Source: Brachypterus glaber
Taxonomy: Eukaryota > Arthropoda > Insecta > Coleoptera > Kateretidae
Assembly (NCBI GenBank): GCA_958510825.1
Contig: OY294048.1
Location: 18,059,589-18,123,588 of the forward strand
Direction of reading: 5' to 3'
Length of the DNA stretch: 64,000 nt
Position numbers and translations under genes: made by a program
Part shown: piece by piece, positions 23,161 through 32,161 of the stretch
How the letters are laid out: each line of letters starts with the position of its first letter
Numbering within the stretch: the stretch's first letter is position 1
Notes under the pieces: model-generated
What the model saw: the letters and a program-made list of their open reading frames with translations, nothing else
The model's database searches: none
Told to the model about the DNA's origin: nothing

Positions 23161-23949
23161 TTGACAATAACTGTTATAGTTGACAATAATTATACAATTA
23201 TTTTATGTAACATAATTTATGAGCTCTATACAGACACCTTTTTAGGTAAGACAATAAAAGACAGCGAGGAAATGTGGAAAGAAGCATTACAGCTAGCAAC
23301 TAAAGAGGTATGGGCCAATTGTATTGATAAAACAGAAAGAGAAATTAAAAAATATTGGGAACACGAGGCACAGTTTGATTGTGCTGAAGATGCTTTACCA
23401 CTAGTTATTAATATAAATGATAATGATGACTCTGATGAAAGTGTTGAGTCTGATGTCGAACAGGGATAAGTATTTTTTTTAAATTATATATACAATATAT
23501 AATGTATGAGTTTAAATAAGTAACGTTTTTTTTTTAGATCTCAGCTTTTGACAAATTCGCATATTTTGTAGAATAAATTATGCTTTATCAAAGAAAGGTT
23601 CGTTTTAAATGAAAATGCTGCACATACATAAGTATTTTACAGTTCTTGAATAATTAAAAAATGTTTTACTAATTTTAATAAGAGAATTTAAGTAGGCAAA
23701 TTTAATTTTTTTAGATTTCAGGTATTGACAAACAGACAAAATATCTTACGCAATACCGTTTTCCTAGCACCTAGATATAGGTGCCCCTTAAAAAACTTAA
23801 TTTTTTAGTATTTTCCAGATTTTTGTTCATCTTAGAAGAGCAAAATGGCTCAGAAAAAGAATAACATTTCTGATTAAATGCCTCAAATGAGACAGATATA
23901 AAATAATTTATTTTTATTCTATTGTATAATAAAGTTCTAGCTTATACCT

Positions 23950-24385
23950 CGTAACTTTTGAATGAGTTGAGATATCGGCTTAAAATTTGGAACACACCAA
24001 TAAGAAAACTTAAGCCATCTTTTGGCATATATTCGATATTTTTACCCTGTTGAAAATGACGGGTATGCACCATTTATACCCGCCCAGACCCGTCATTTTC
24101 AATAGGGTAGTTAAAAAAATGTGGACAGGGGGCACAGGGGGGATTTTTTTAATTTAAAGAAATAAAAAAAATCGTGGTCAAATAGAAAATTTTATAAGCT
24201 TTAAATGGATGTCTTACATGACCCCCCTTTCTATTTAAAAAAAATTCCAACTATGCCCCCCATGTCCACATTTTTTAAGCTAAAAATATCGAATATATGC
24301 CAAAAGATGGTTTTAGTTGTCTTATTTAACTGTTACTGATTTTAAGTAAATATCTCAACTCAATCAACAATTAAGAGGGGAATTG
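23950..24385. mobile_element. Decayed CAGTGCGG-type foldback element, copy 4
   Basis: GTAACTTTTGAATGAGTTGA at the left and ATCTCAACTCAATCAACAAT near the right match inner parts of the arms of 983-1684. Between them are GTGGACAGGGGGCACAGGGG and CATGACCCCCCTTTC. The CAGTGCGG tips are gone. A small hairpin has inserted at 24041-24107. Confidence 0.6.
24041..24107. repeat. Hairpin with about 25-bp arms (ACCCTGTTGAAAATGACGGG)
   Basis: ACCCTGTTGAAAATGACGGG pairs with CCCGTCATTTTCAATAGGGT. A further GGGTATG...ATACCCG pair lies within the loop. Confidence 0.75.
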
Positions 24386-24786
24386 TTAATAATTATTATA
24401 ATGTACCTACTATTTATTTTTTCAATTTATCTCAATTGTTATTACAACTTTCATTATTATTGATTTAATTTTATATATATTTTTTGTAAATTTTGTTTTG
24501 TGATTAAAATATTTACTATATTTTTGTATTTTTTTACCCGATTTCTAGTGTAAATTAAAAAAAAAATCCCACTGCACGGATAAAATTTACTTCACATACT
24601 AAATAGTTTATTAAAATTTTGATGAATGAATTTATGAGATTAAAATAATATTTTTACAACAAATAAAATTAATTTCTAATACAAATTGATTTTTTATTGA
24701 TTGATTTATAAGATTTAAAATGTTCCATTAATAATATTGGAATAAAGTATTACTGGTGCAGGTAAGCGAAACCAAAAAAAACTTTA

Positions 24787-25137
24787 CGGTATTTTAAGAA
24801 CGCTTTGACATAGGGACTTGAAATTTTGACCAAAAGTTTTTTGCCTCATTCAAAATCTTTGGTCCAAAGTATTTAAGTCTAAGCGTTTTAGAAATATCGT
24901 AGTGTAATGTTGCTTTGCAAGAGACTCCCACGATTAATACGACTATATTCAAATTAAAGCAGCAGACAAGTTGCAAAACAACTTTACACTACGATATTTT
25001 AAGAACGCTTTGACATAGAGACTTGAAATTTGGAACAAAGATTTTCTAAGTAGTAGAGAAAATGTGTTTCAAATTTCAAGTCTCTATATCAAAGCGTTCT
25101 GGAAATATCGTAGTGTAAAGTTGTTTTGCAACTTGCT
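24787..25137. mobile_element. Two adjacent copies of a ~150-bp foldback element
   Basis: Copy 1, about 24787-24920, and copy 2, about 24967-25137. Both arms carry ACGATATTTTAAGAACGCTT and AAGTC(T/C)CTATGTCAAAGCG-like words. Copy 2 is the better hairpin (arms about 70 bp, for example TTACACTACGATATTTTAAG against its reverse complement at about 25111-25130). A third, single copy is embedded at about 12972-13080. Confidence 0.7.
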
Positions 25138-25969
25138 TGCTGCTTTAATTTGACTATATATTGTAAATTTTACTGACAGAAGAACTTGATTGAGAGTCTG
25201 GGTTCTTGGTCAAGAACTTCTGGTTAAACCCAATAATTATTAAATATTTTTTACGAGATTTCAAATTGTTTGGTTTTTTAGTAGACAAAAATCATTTTCA
25301 CTCCTTGTACTGCAAAGGTAATTTTAACTAATAATACCTAGTGTTAATATCATTATATATTATTATATTAAAATAGCTAAAATTATGGTTTTGCACTATG
25401 TGGAGATTAATGGGTTAACCTCCCTGGAATTCATTATTGTACAAATTTTTGAGCGAGGTTTTCCACTCTGTGAAAAGTGACTTTTAACACTGAACTATGT
25501 AAAAAATGTGTCCTGGAGATGGTATACAACATTGACCGATGAATAAAAAATGTGTTGAATATGGTATAAAACTGACCAACGGGTAAAAATTAAATGTAAA
25601 TTGGATCGAAGCACTTAGATTTAGTTAATAAACATTATGTAAGCCGAAAAAATATAATAATAGGTCTGTTGAGAAGTATTTTGTTTTGTTTTCTTTTTGG
25701 TAATATAAGTCCAGTTTTAAAGGCGTTTAACTGAATCATCTGGGTTGGTTAACGTGTCTTTTATTCAAAAACGCCTAAAATTGTTTAAATTTGCTTCGAG
25801 TATGGTTTAATTGTTTTTTTAATACATTTTAAAAGTAAACATGAATTTTTGAGGTTATGTTGCCCTGTCAGCCTTTGATGCAGCTCTTGGCAACACCGCT
25901 TGACCATTAACGGTAAATTAATTTAAATCTAGGGTCCCCAAAAGGACTTGGTTACTTATTTTCACTTTA

Positions 25970-26631
25970 TCATCTTTTATTTATTTAAAACTACCTCCAA
26001 TATGACTCATATTATATAAGCAAGGATCATCAAAAATATAATTTTTTAATATTTTAATTATTTACAAAATTTTATAATTATTTACAAAAATTTGTAATCA
26101 TTTAAAAAAAATTATAATTATTTACAAAAATTAATATTCATTAGGAAGTTTACAATTGGCTTTACAATAATTTATTTGTAAATATGTTTATGTTTGTTAT
26201 ATACATTTTATTTATTGTAAAATTTAAAATAAGTTTTTCTAGTGTAGTCTAAAATATTCACACTCGTCATTTGCCTTTATGGAAACTTGGTTAAATTACT
26301 TCTACACGTGTACACTACACAATTCAAAAAAGTTTAAGTAAAATAAGTTTCCCTTAAAACAAGCAAGCGCATAGAAATGGGGTAAGAGGTAATCACTTTC
26401 CAATTAAATTATTATTTATAATTTAGTTTCTTTTAGTATTTTTTTTTTAATGCGTTTTTACATTCAGATATACAAAAGTTTTTACTTACGGCACTGAAGA
26501 TTAACTAATAATGTTGACTGTTAGAAAAGAAACAGCTATGTAAAATGTATTTAAATAATAAAATTCGTCAATATAATTTTATACATAAAAGCATGGAATT
26601 TTAAGCATTAATACAATATTAGTGCACGCTA
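25970..26631. other. AT-rich stretch without a recognisable gene
   Basis: Contains a few TTATAATTATTTACAAAATT-like repeats at about 26050-26130. Nothing coding is identified. Confidence 0.35.
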
Positions 26632-26869
26632 ATCCTGAATACAAATTAAGTTTTAGTGACTTGCTAATACAAACTAAGAGTAAATCCTGCTAGTAGGAGG
26701 TCTACACTTTATGAAACCATTAACAGTAAAATCTGAGGTGCTCGGTTTCTGAAGATAATGAACTTTTTTCCTTTGAAATGACCAATAAAACTTGATTTTA
26801 TACTGTTTTAGATTCTATATAAATTTTGGTCAGAGAATTAAAATCCATTCACATTAATAGTCTATTACT

Positions 26870-26945
26870 ATTATTTATTTAGGATTATATTACAGAGTCA
26901 TGGAGAGCCCCAAATAAGCTTTTGGCTTGTGCTAGGGGCATAATT
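26870..26945 (-). repeat. LINE 3'-end fragment, minus strand
   Basis: On the minus strand it reads GCCCCTAGCACAAGCCAAAA, GCTTATTTGGGGCTCTCCAT and an AATAAATAATAGTAATAGAC tail. It is about 80 % similar to 23071-23160. Confidence 0.6.
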
Positions 26946-27080
26946 CTCAATTCGGAAAAAAATAGTTGTATATGTATTTGGTAGGTTATTTTCTAAAAAA
27001 AATGTAGTGCAGTGTATATGGCACGAGAATGGAAGATTATGGAAGAGCAGTTAGAAGCTTTGAAAATTTGATAATCAAGA

Positions 27081-28970
27081 TTGAGAAGCTGGAGCTGTGT
27101 TCTAGTCATTTTTACTAAATTAAAAAAAGTTGTTATGAACTTAAAAAATAAATCAACTAGTGATCCTGATTTATCAATTGAACTCCTAAAGGATATCTTT
27201 CCTGCTATAGGCCATCCTTTACTCAATTTAATAAATACCTCGCTTTTAACTGGGCAATTTCCAAATAAACTTAAATGCAGCACAATTGTTCCGATACCAA
27301 AAGTAAAAAATCCAAAAAATCCGGAAGATTTTAGGCCTGTAAACTTACTTCCAGCTATAGAAAAAATCTTAGAACTGATAGTTCATTAACAACTTTACAA
27401 TTATTTTCAAAAACATTTATTGTTGTACGTTGGACAATCAGGTTTCAGGGTAGGCCATTCTTGCGAGACGACTTTGCAGTACGTTTTTGCTAAGTGGAAG
27501 AAAGATATTGATGAAGGAAATATTGTGTTAAGTGTTTTTGTCGATCTCCAACGTGCATTTGAAACAATTAATAGAAAATTGTTAATAAAAAAGCTGCGGA
27601 TGTATGGGGTTAAAGGAAAAGTGTTGAGTTGGTTGCAATGTTTTTTGTGTAATAGGTCGCATAAAACCAGGGTTAATGGTGTATTGTCCGAAGATATTGA
27701 CAGTGAGAATGGGGTGCCACAGGGAAGTGTATTAGGGCCCCTGCTCTTCATCATTTATATAAATGACATTTCCAAAGTTTTGAAAGATTGTTACATAAAT
27801 TTATTTGCGGATGACACGCTATTATCCATTTCTGGAAAAAATTTCAACGACATAGTCAATAAAATGAATGCACTTTTGGATATTTTATTTAACTGGTTGT
27901 GTCAGAATAAATTAAAATTAAATACAAAAAAGACCAAATGCATGGTATTAGGCTCTAAACTTAATTGTAATAAATTCTTATTAAATAGTTTATTTTTATA
28001 TATAAATAATGAAAAGATTGACTATGTCGAGGAAATTAAATATTTAGGCGTCATCCTTGATCCTCAATTAGATTTAAAGAATCATATAGATTTCTTGTGT
28101 AAAAAAATAGGTAAAAAAATTGGATATTTTTACAGAGTTTCTCAAAACTTATCTCTCTGGACTAAAAAGTTGGTTTATAATACAATTATTTTCCCACATT
28201 TTAATTATTGTTTATCTTTACTGATCACAGCAACAAAAGAGGATGTAAATAAGTTACAATTGCTCCAAAATAAAGCAATGAGGGTAATTTTAAACTGTGA
28301 CAAATACACCTCAATTCAGAATATGTTAAAATCCTTAAATTGGCTTTCGATTGATAAAATGATAGAAATGTCAAATTTAATTTTAATTCATAAAATCGAA
28401 AATAACTTAACTCCAACTTATTTACAGCCTTATTTAGTTAAACGATCAAACTTTCATACATATCTAACTAGGAACAGAGATGATTATAGTGTGGAAAGAT
28501 GTAATTTAAATATTTGTAAAAAATCACTTTTCAATGAAGGTTTAAAGTTATATAATAATTTGCCAGTAAATTTAAAGAAAATCGCAAACTTTAGAAGATT
28601 TAAAATAGAACTAAAGACTTATTATTTAAGTAAAATTGTTTAAATGTATGAAACTGTCTGACAGTTTGATAATATTCACTGATTTAAATCTGGTTATTAT
28701 TTTGTGTTATATGTTTTGGGTAGGTTTAAAAAAAAGTTCGAAAATTGTTGAGCCACTATTTAGGTATTTTTTTTTTTTTCATTTTTATTTTTTTTGCCTT
28801 TATTTATGTGGGCTTTTGTTTTATTCTTTAAAAATATTTTAAATCAGTGTAAAGTTTACCTCTCTGCTCAGATAAATTTTTAAATACTGTATATATTGTA
28901 TATATTTTTGTATATTGTAATGACTAGCATCTATTGCTAAATAAAGATTATTATTATTATTATTATCTAT
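27081..28970 (+). pseudogene. 5'-truncated LINE reverse transcriptase with one in-frame stop
   Basis: A single frame runs from about 27081 to the stop at 28641-28643, broken only by a TAA at 27387-27389 (between the parts ending LELIVH and starting QLYNYFQKH). Recognisable blocks in order: PDLSIELLKDIFPAIGHPLL, then IVPIPKVKNPKNPEDFRPVN, then QSGFRVGHSCETTL, then VFVDLQRAFETI, then NGVPQGSVLGPLLFIIYIND, the catalytic FADDTLLS, and KTKCMVLG and YLGVILD in the thumb. This is a non-LTR retrotransposon RT of the APE-endonuclease group, Jockey/CR1-like. The endonuclease and 5' end are missing. The element ends AAATAAAGATTATTATTATT, an (ATT)n tail at about 28947-28970. It sits within a larger inverted-repeat element. 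Its sequence is otherwise well preserved. Confidence 0.85.
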
Positions 28971-29525
28971 ATAAATTATATGTATAACTTAACACTCTGT
29001 GGTGTAAAATACCTTAAAAAAGGTCCCTAAACGAGTATAAATAAATACTAAATACTAAATACTATTAAATATGTCATAATGTGTCAGAACAATAATTCGG
29101 TGATAATAAGTGTTTGACAAATAATTTGTCATTAATCGATACACCAATATGTAATTTTGTTGAGAAAATAAGATGCAAAAACGCTCAGTGCACTGAGGTT
29201 TTTTTGCTCGGTTTTGGAAGATTTCCATTTCGGAAAATAGTTACATGTAACTTTTTTACGAAATGGAGATCAATAGACCGTTTCTGTAAATGGATTTAAA
29301 TTCTCTGATCAAAATTTATACAGAAGAGGCTAAAACAGTATAAAATGAAGAACAATTAAGTCAATTGTGGTAATTTCTGATGAAAAAAGCCAATTTTCTT
29401 CTGAAACCGAGCACCTCAGATTGAACTATCAATAATAATGTGTAGACTTCCTACTAAAAGGACTAACTGTTGGTTTGCGTTGGCAAGTCACTAAAACTTA
29501 ATTTGTATTCAAGATTAGCGTGAGT

Positions 29526-30060
29526 GTTCATCGGTGCAAAATTTTTTTCAGGGTAATAAATTTTTTATTTCATAATACCAATTATGTTAAACTATACACA
29601 GTGGGACATATATATCCCGTTGGGGCCCGAAGGGTTAAAGTATGAATTCTGAAAATGAGTTTAAAATAGAACATAAACAGACTGCATTTGTAAAAATAAA
29701 CAAGTTTAGAATTTATTTTCTTATGAAGAAACTCCTAGGGTTAAAAGTAAGATTGGTCTAGTCTCTTGGGTTTTATCGTTTTATACAATACTCTGATGTT
29801 ATGTCAAAAGCTATTAAACTACAAAAGACTACAAAAGTACAGTTTTCTCTTTTGGGAATAATTTAAGCAAATTAAAGTAAAAATACAACGGATATAATGC
29901 TAGTTTATGGATAATTTTTCCCAAAGGAGCAGAAAAATTCGACACTATTCGAGCCTCTTAAATCGAATTTTGCTTTCAGGTAATAATGTTTTCGTATTAC
30001 AACAATTTTACATACTTCTAATAAGACTCTTATCTTATTAACAGTAAGTTTAATAGTTAT
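29526..30060. other. AT-rich stretch without a recognisable gene
   Basis: I see no coding region, complete repeat or RNA gene. Confidence 0.35.
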
Positions 30061-30187
30061 TATATACCAAGGTACTAAACTGACTGTTTTAGCCCCGCTG
30101 CATGAGTGATTCCTGAGCGAGCGTAGCGAGCTAGGGAAACAGAAATGCAAGGGACTAAAACAGCTAAGTTTAGTCCTGAGGTATATA
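30061..30187. mobile_element. Small foldback element with GAGCGAGCGTAGCGAG loop
   Basis: TATATACCAAGGTACTAAAC and GACTGTTTTAGCCCC at the left pair with GGGACTAAAACAGCTAAGTT and TAGTCCTGAGGTATATA at the right. The loop holds GAGCGAGCGTAGCGAGCTAG. Several 100-130-bp foldbacks with similarly GC-rich loops occur in the window. Confidence 0.7.
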
Positions 30188-30837
30188 CACTAGGTAGATA
30201 CGATTAAAACCAAAAAACATGCATCTAAAATCGGATGTTTTATTTTCGAAATTTAATCAAGATACCTGTGAATCGCAAAAAGTTAGTTTCACGGCTACCG
30301 CGATTTCAATTGTTTAATATGGTTGACACAAACGTCAGTTCGAAAAAATTGACGAAGGCTATAAAATTTTAGTAATTTAAACAATGTAATTTTTAAAGGT
30401 TTCCTTCGTTAAAATTAAATAAATTCGTTTGAATCGATTATTTAATACAAAACATCACCAAACCTAACGTTTGTTCCAGTAAAGCACAAAGTATGTATAA
30501 TATTTTAATATTATCAAGGTTGCCGTGATTCTTTTTCCCAAGGGAAAAAAACGGCAAGTTTAGTTCCGAAAATAAAGGCGTTAAATTAAGTTTTAGTCTT
30601 GGTCGTGCAAAAATAATATTATATATGAAAACAGAAAAATCTAGGGTCGTTTTTTAATATAATAAAATAGAGGCGCTTTTTATAGAAAGTAGTCAACTTT
30701 ATAAGCATGAACCAAAATTAAAACAAAAGACTTCTCTGTACTAAACGGGCTGTTTTTAATTTCAAGTCGTTATCAAAATAAATAGTTTCTACGAAGGCGT
30801 AGAAGGGTCATATTTATTATTATAACCACACACAAAA

Positions 30838-31165
30838 AAAATCTGTTACTCCAGCTAAACCACCATACCTATGCGTTTTTGATGTCACTGAATTCGAATC
30901 TCGGTCAGGATCAAGGTCAAGTCAAGGTCAAAATGAAAAAAATTGAATCAAACAAACAATAATTCTGCAATCCAAGCTAAACCACTATACCTGGAGGTCT
31001 CTGAATTCGAATCCGGGGTCAGTTTTACCCCATCATGTCCGAATCAAGGTCAAGTCAAGGTTAAAATGAGAAAAAAACATTGAATTGGCGTGAACCACTA
31101 CTCTGACGTTTCTGTGGTCGCTAAATCAGAATCTAGGGTCATTTTTACCCCATCAGGGTCAAACG
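30838..31165 (+). repeat. Tandem repeat, about 3 units of 110-120 bp, rich in TCAAGGTCA
   Basis: Each unit has a block like CCAGCTAAACCACCATACCT, then GAATTCGAATC.GGGTCA and, in the first two units, ATCAAGGTCAAGTCAAGG. Units start near 30850, 30970 and 31085. The third is shorter. TCAAGGTCA is the extended half-site bound by FTZ-F1/ERR-type orphan nuclear receptors. Whether it is used here is unknown. Confidence 0.7.
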
Positions 31166-31371
31166 AATTTGTCCAAACAGAGTTTTGTTACAATTTATGA
31201 ATCGTTATATTGTATACAGTGCGATTATAAAGTGCCGAACAGTTTGAAAAGAAAATACTCGTTTGAAGCCACGCCTCTGTTAGAGTTGTGAGCGACAAGC
31301 CCATGTGATTGCTACGTACAACAGCTCGCTGGCCAGTAAAACGCACACAGCTTTCTTGCATTTTACTTATT

Positions 31372-31571
31372 NNNNNNNNNNNNNNNNNNNNNNNNNNNNN
31401 NNNNNNNNNNNNNNNNNNNNNNNNNNNNNNNNNNNNNNNNNNNNNNNNNNNNNNNNNNNNNNNNNNNNNNNNNNNNNNNNNNNNNNNNNNNNNNNNNNNN
31501 NNNNNNNNNNNNNNNNNNNNNNNNNNNNNNNNNNNNNNNNNNNNNNNNNNNNNNNNNNNNNNNNNNNNNNN
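31372..31571. other. Assembly gap, 200 N
   Basis: Exactly 200 unknown bases. By comparison with the 3' LTR, the first 173 bp of the 5' LTR (from about 31399 if the gap size is right) and the left target-site duplication fall here. Open frames crossing it are meaningless. Confidence 0.99.
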
Positions 31572-31724
31572 AATAACCAACCAAGTGACTTATTTACCTA
31601 AATCTACCAAATAAATAACTTTCTAAACTAAATAAAAACCTGTTGACTTACAAGTTGGTAACTTATAACCTGGTGTCAGAAAAACCTTTTTAAAAACTTT
31701 GTCTGTGTGTCGAGGCATACAACA
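31399..31724 (+). repeat. 5' LTR of the endogenous retrovirus, left half in the gap
   Basis: The visible part, 31572-31724 (153 bp), is identical base for base to 40022-40174 and ends GAGGCATACAACA. The start is placed by the 326-bp length of the 3' LTR and depends on the gap size. Identity between LTRs shows that too little time has passed since insertion for a difference to appear in this stretch. Confidence 0.85.
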
Positions 31725-31729
31725 TAAAT

Positions 31730-31747
31730 TGGTGTCAGGTGTGGGGT
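31730..31747 (+). promoter_or_regulatory. Primer-binding site, probably for tRNA-Leu
   Basis: TGGTGTCAGGTGTGGGGT lies 5 bases after the 5' LTR. TGG pairs with the CCA end of a tRNA, and TGTCAG(A/G)(A/T)GTGGG resembles the 3' end of insect leucine tRNAs. The isoacceptor is inferred from memory of the tRNA-Leu acceptor/T-arm and should be checked. The first nine bases also occur inside the LTRs (31671 and 40121). Confidence 0.7.
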
Positions 31748-31928
31748 ACATCCGAGTTAAAAGTGACATTTTGACGTGAGTTTCAACTCTTTACGGTGAA
31801 GAAGCCACATCACGCCTTTCTCCTTTCTCCTGATTGTTTGGTGAAGTGAAGGTCGACTGGAACGAGGACGCATAGCTATCCGACGACTTCCAACAGTGGA
31901 TTAATTTACATCGCTAAACGTAATTTTG

Positions 31929-31934
31929 GTAAGT
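31929..31934 (+). promoter_or_regulatory. Candidate splice donor for the env messenger
   Basis: TTTTG|GTAAGTC in the leader, between the primer-binding site and gag, is a near-consensus donor. A matching acceptor lies just before the env start at 37590-37591, as expected for a spliced subgenomic env RNA. Confidence 0.55.
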
Positions 31935-32072
31935 CAATTTTTCAAGTTTTTCTTTTGGTATAAGAAAGTTCTAATTCCAATTCCTATTCAAATTGCATCA
32001 ATAAACTGATATTCAAACTCGAAATAAGTCACGATAACTCAAAATAATATTACAAATTCAAAGTCTAATTCC

Positions 32073-32144
32073 AAATCTACAAACTCTCTTAAATCTACAA
32101 ACTCTCTTAAATCTACAAACTCTCTTAAATCTACAAACTCTCTT
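32073..32144 (+). repeat. Four perfect 18-bp tandem repeats in the gag leader
   Basis: AAATCTACAAACTCTCTT is repeated four times without change, ending 17 bases before the gag ATG. It is G-free and so likely unstructured. A role in ribosome passage or RNA packaging is conceivable but unproven. Confidence 0.9.
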
Positions 32145-32161
32145 AAATCTACTAAATCAAG

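Larger units (their letters stand above)
20925..23469 (+). pseudogene. Intron-split DDE transposase lacking its catalytic core
   Basis: Exon 1, 20925-21038, starts with ATG (MPKPLSLQSKQLVASLIRYF...) and ends at a GAG|GTAAGC donor. Exon 2, 21651-21834, follows a T-rich acceptor and continues in phase with RAADALGLSLKTVQRVSSDV, a helix-turn-helix typical of Tc1/mariner-type DNA-binding domains, ending at a GTAAGT donor. A probable third exon starts at 21905 (KYPEG, then stop) and is broken. A later exon, 22458-22612, gives QLAEEYGHTILRLPPYHC and NPIE, the block containing the last catalytic acidic residue. It joins in phase 1 to the final exon 23246-23469, which ends in an acidic tail (NDNDDSDESVESDVEQG) and stop. 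The parts with the first two catalytic aspartates (about 150 residues) are absent from 21925-22457. The exon joints are all consistent, so this is a once-functional gene with an internal deletion. A domesticated DNA-binding fragment is less likely because exon 3 stops at once. Confidence 0.7.
20405..25967 (+). mobile_element. 5.56-kb TA-flanked DNA transposon (Tc1/mariner superfamily, internally deleted)
   Basis: The ends are a 28-bp exact inverted repeat beginning AAGTGAAAATAAGTAACC, with TA at 20403-20404 and 25968-25969. Between them lie exons of a DDE transposase on the plus strand (20925-23469). The TA duplication and the protein family agree on the IS630-Tc1-mariner superfamily. The interior has itself been invaded: a GGCGCC-ended foldback (about 22067-22347), a minisatellite (22648-22996), a LINE tail (23071-23160) and several foldbacks (23950-25137). 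Loss of the catalytic centre means this copy cannot move itself. Confidence 0.75.
26632..29525. mobile_element. Inverted-repeat element, arms about 235 bp, with LINE insertions inside
   Basis: The left arm (about 26632-26862) starts CACGCTAATCCTGAATACAA and includes TGAGGTGCTCGGTTTCTGAA. The right arm (about 29288-29525) is its diverged reverse complement (TTCTGAAACCGAGCACCTCA). Inside are a LINE 3' fragment on the minus strand (26870-26945) and the LINE at 27081-28970 on the plus strand. The outermost ends are not sharp. Confidence 0.65.

Noticed and set aside
27407..27754. Minus-strand open frame
   Set aside because: Antisense shadow of the LINE reverse transcriptase.
31188..31614. Several open frames over the N run
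   Set aside because: They consist mainly of unknown residues.
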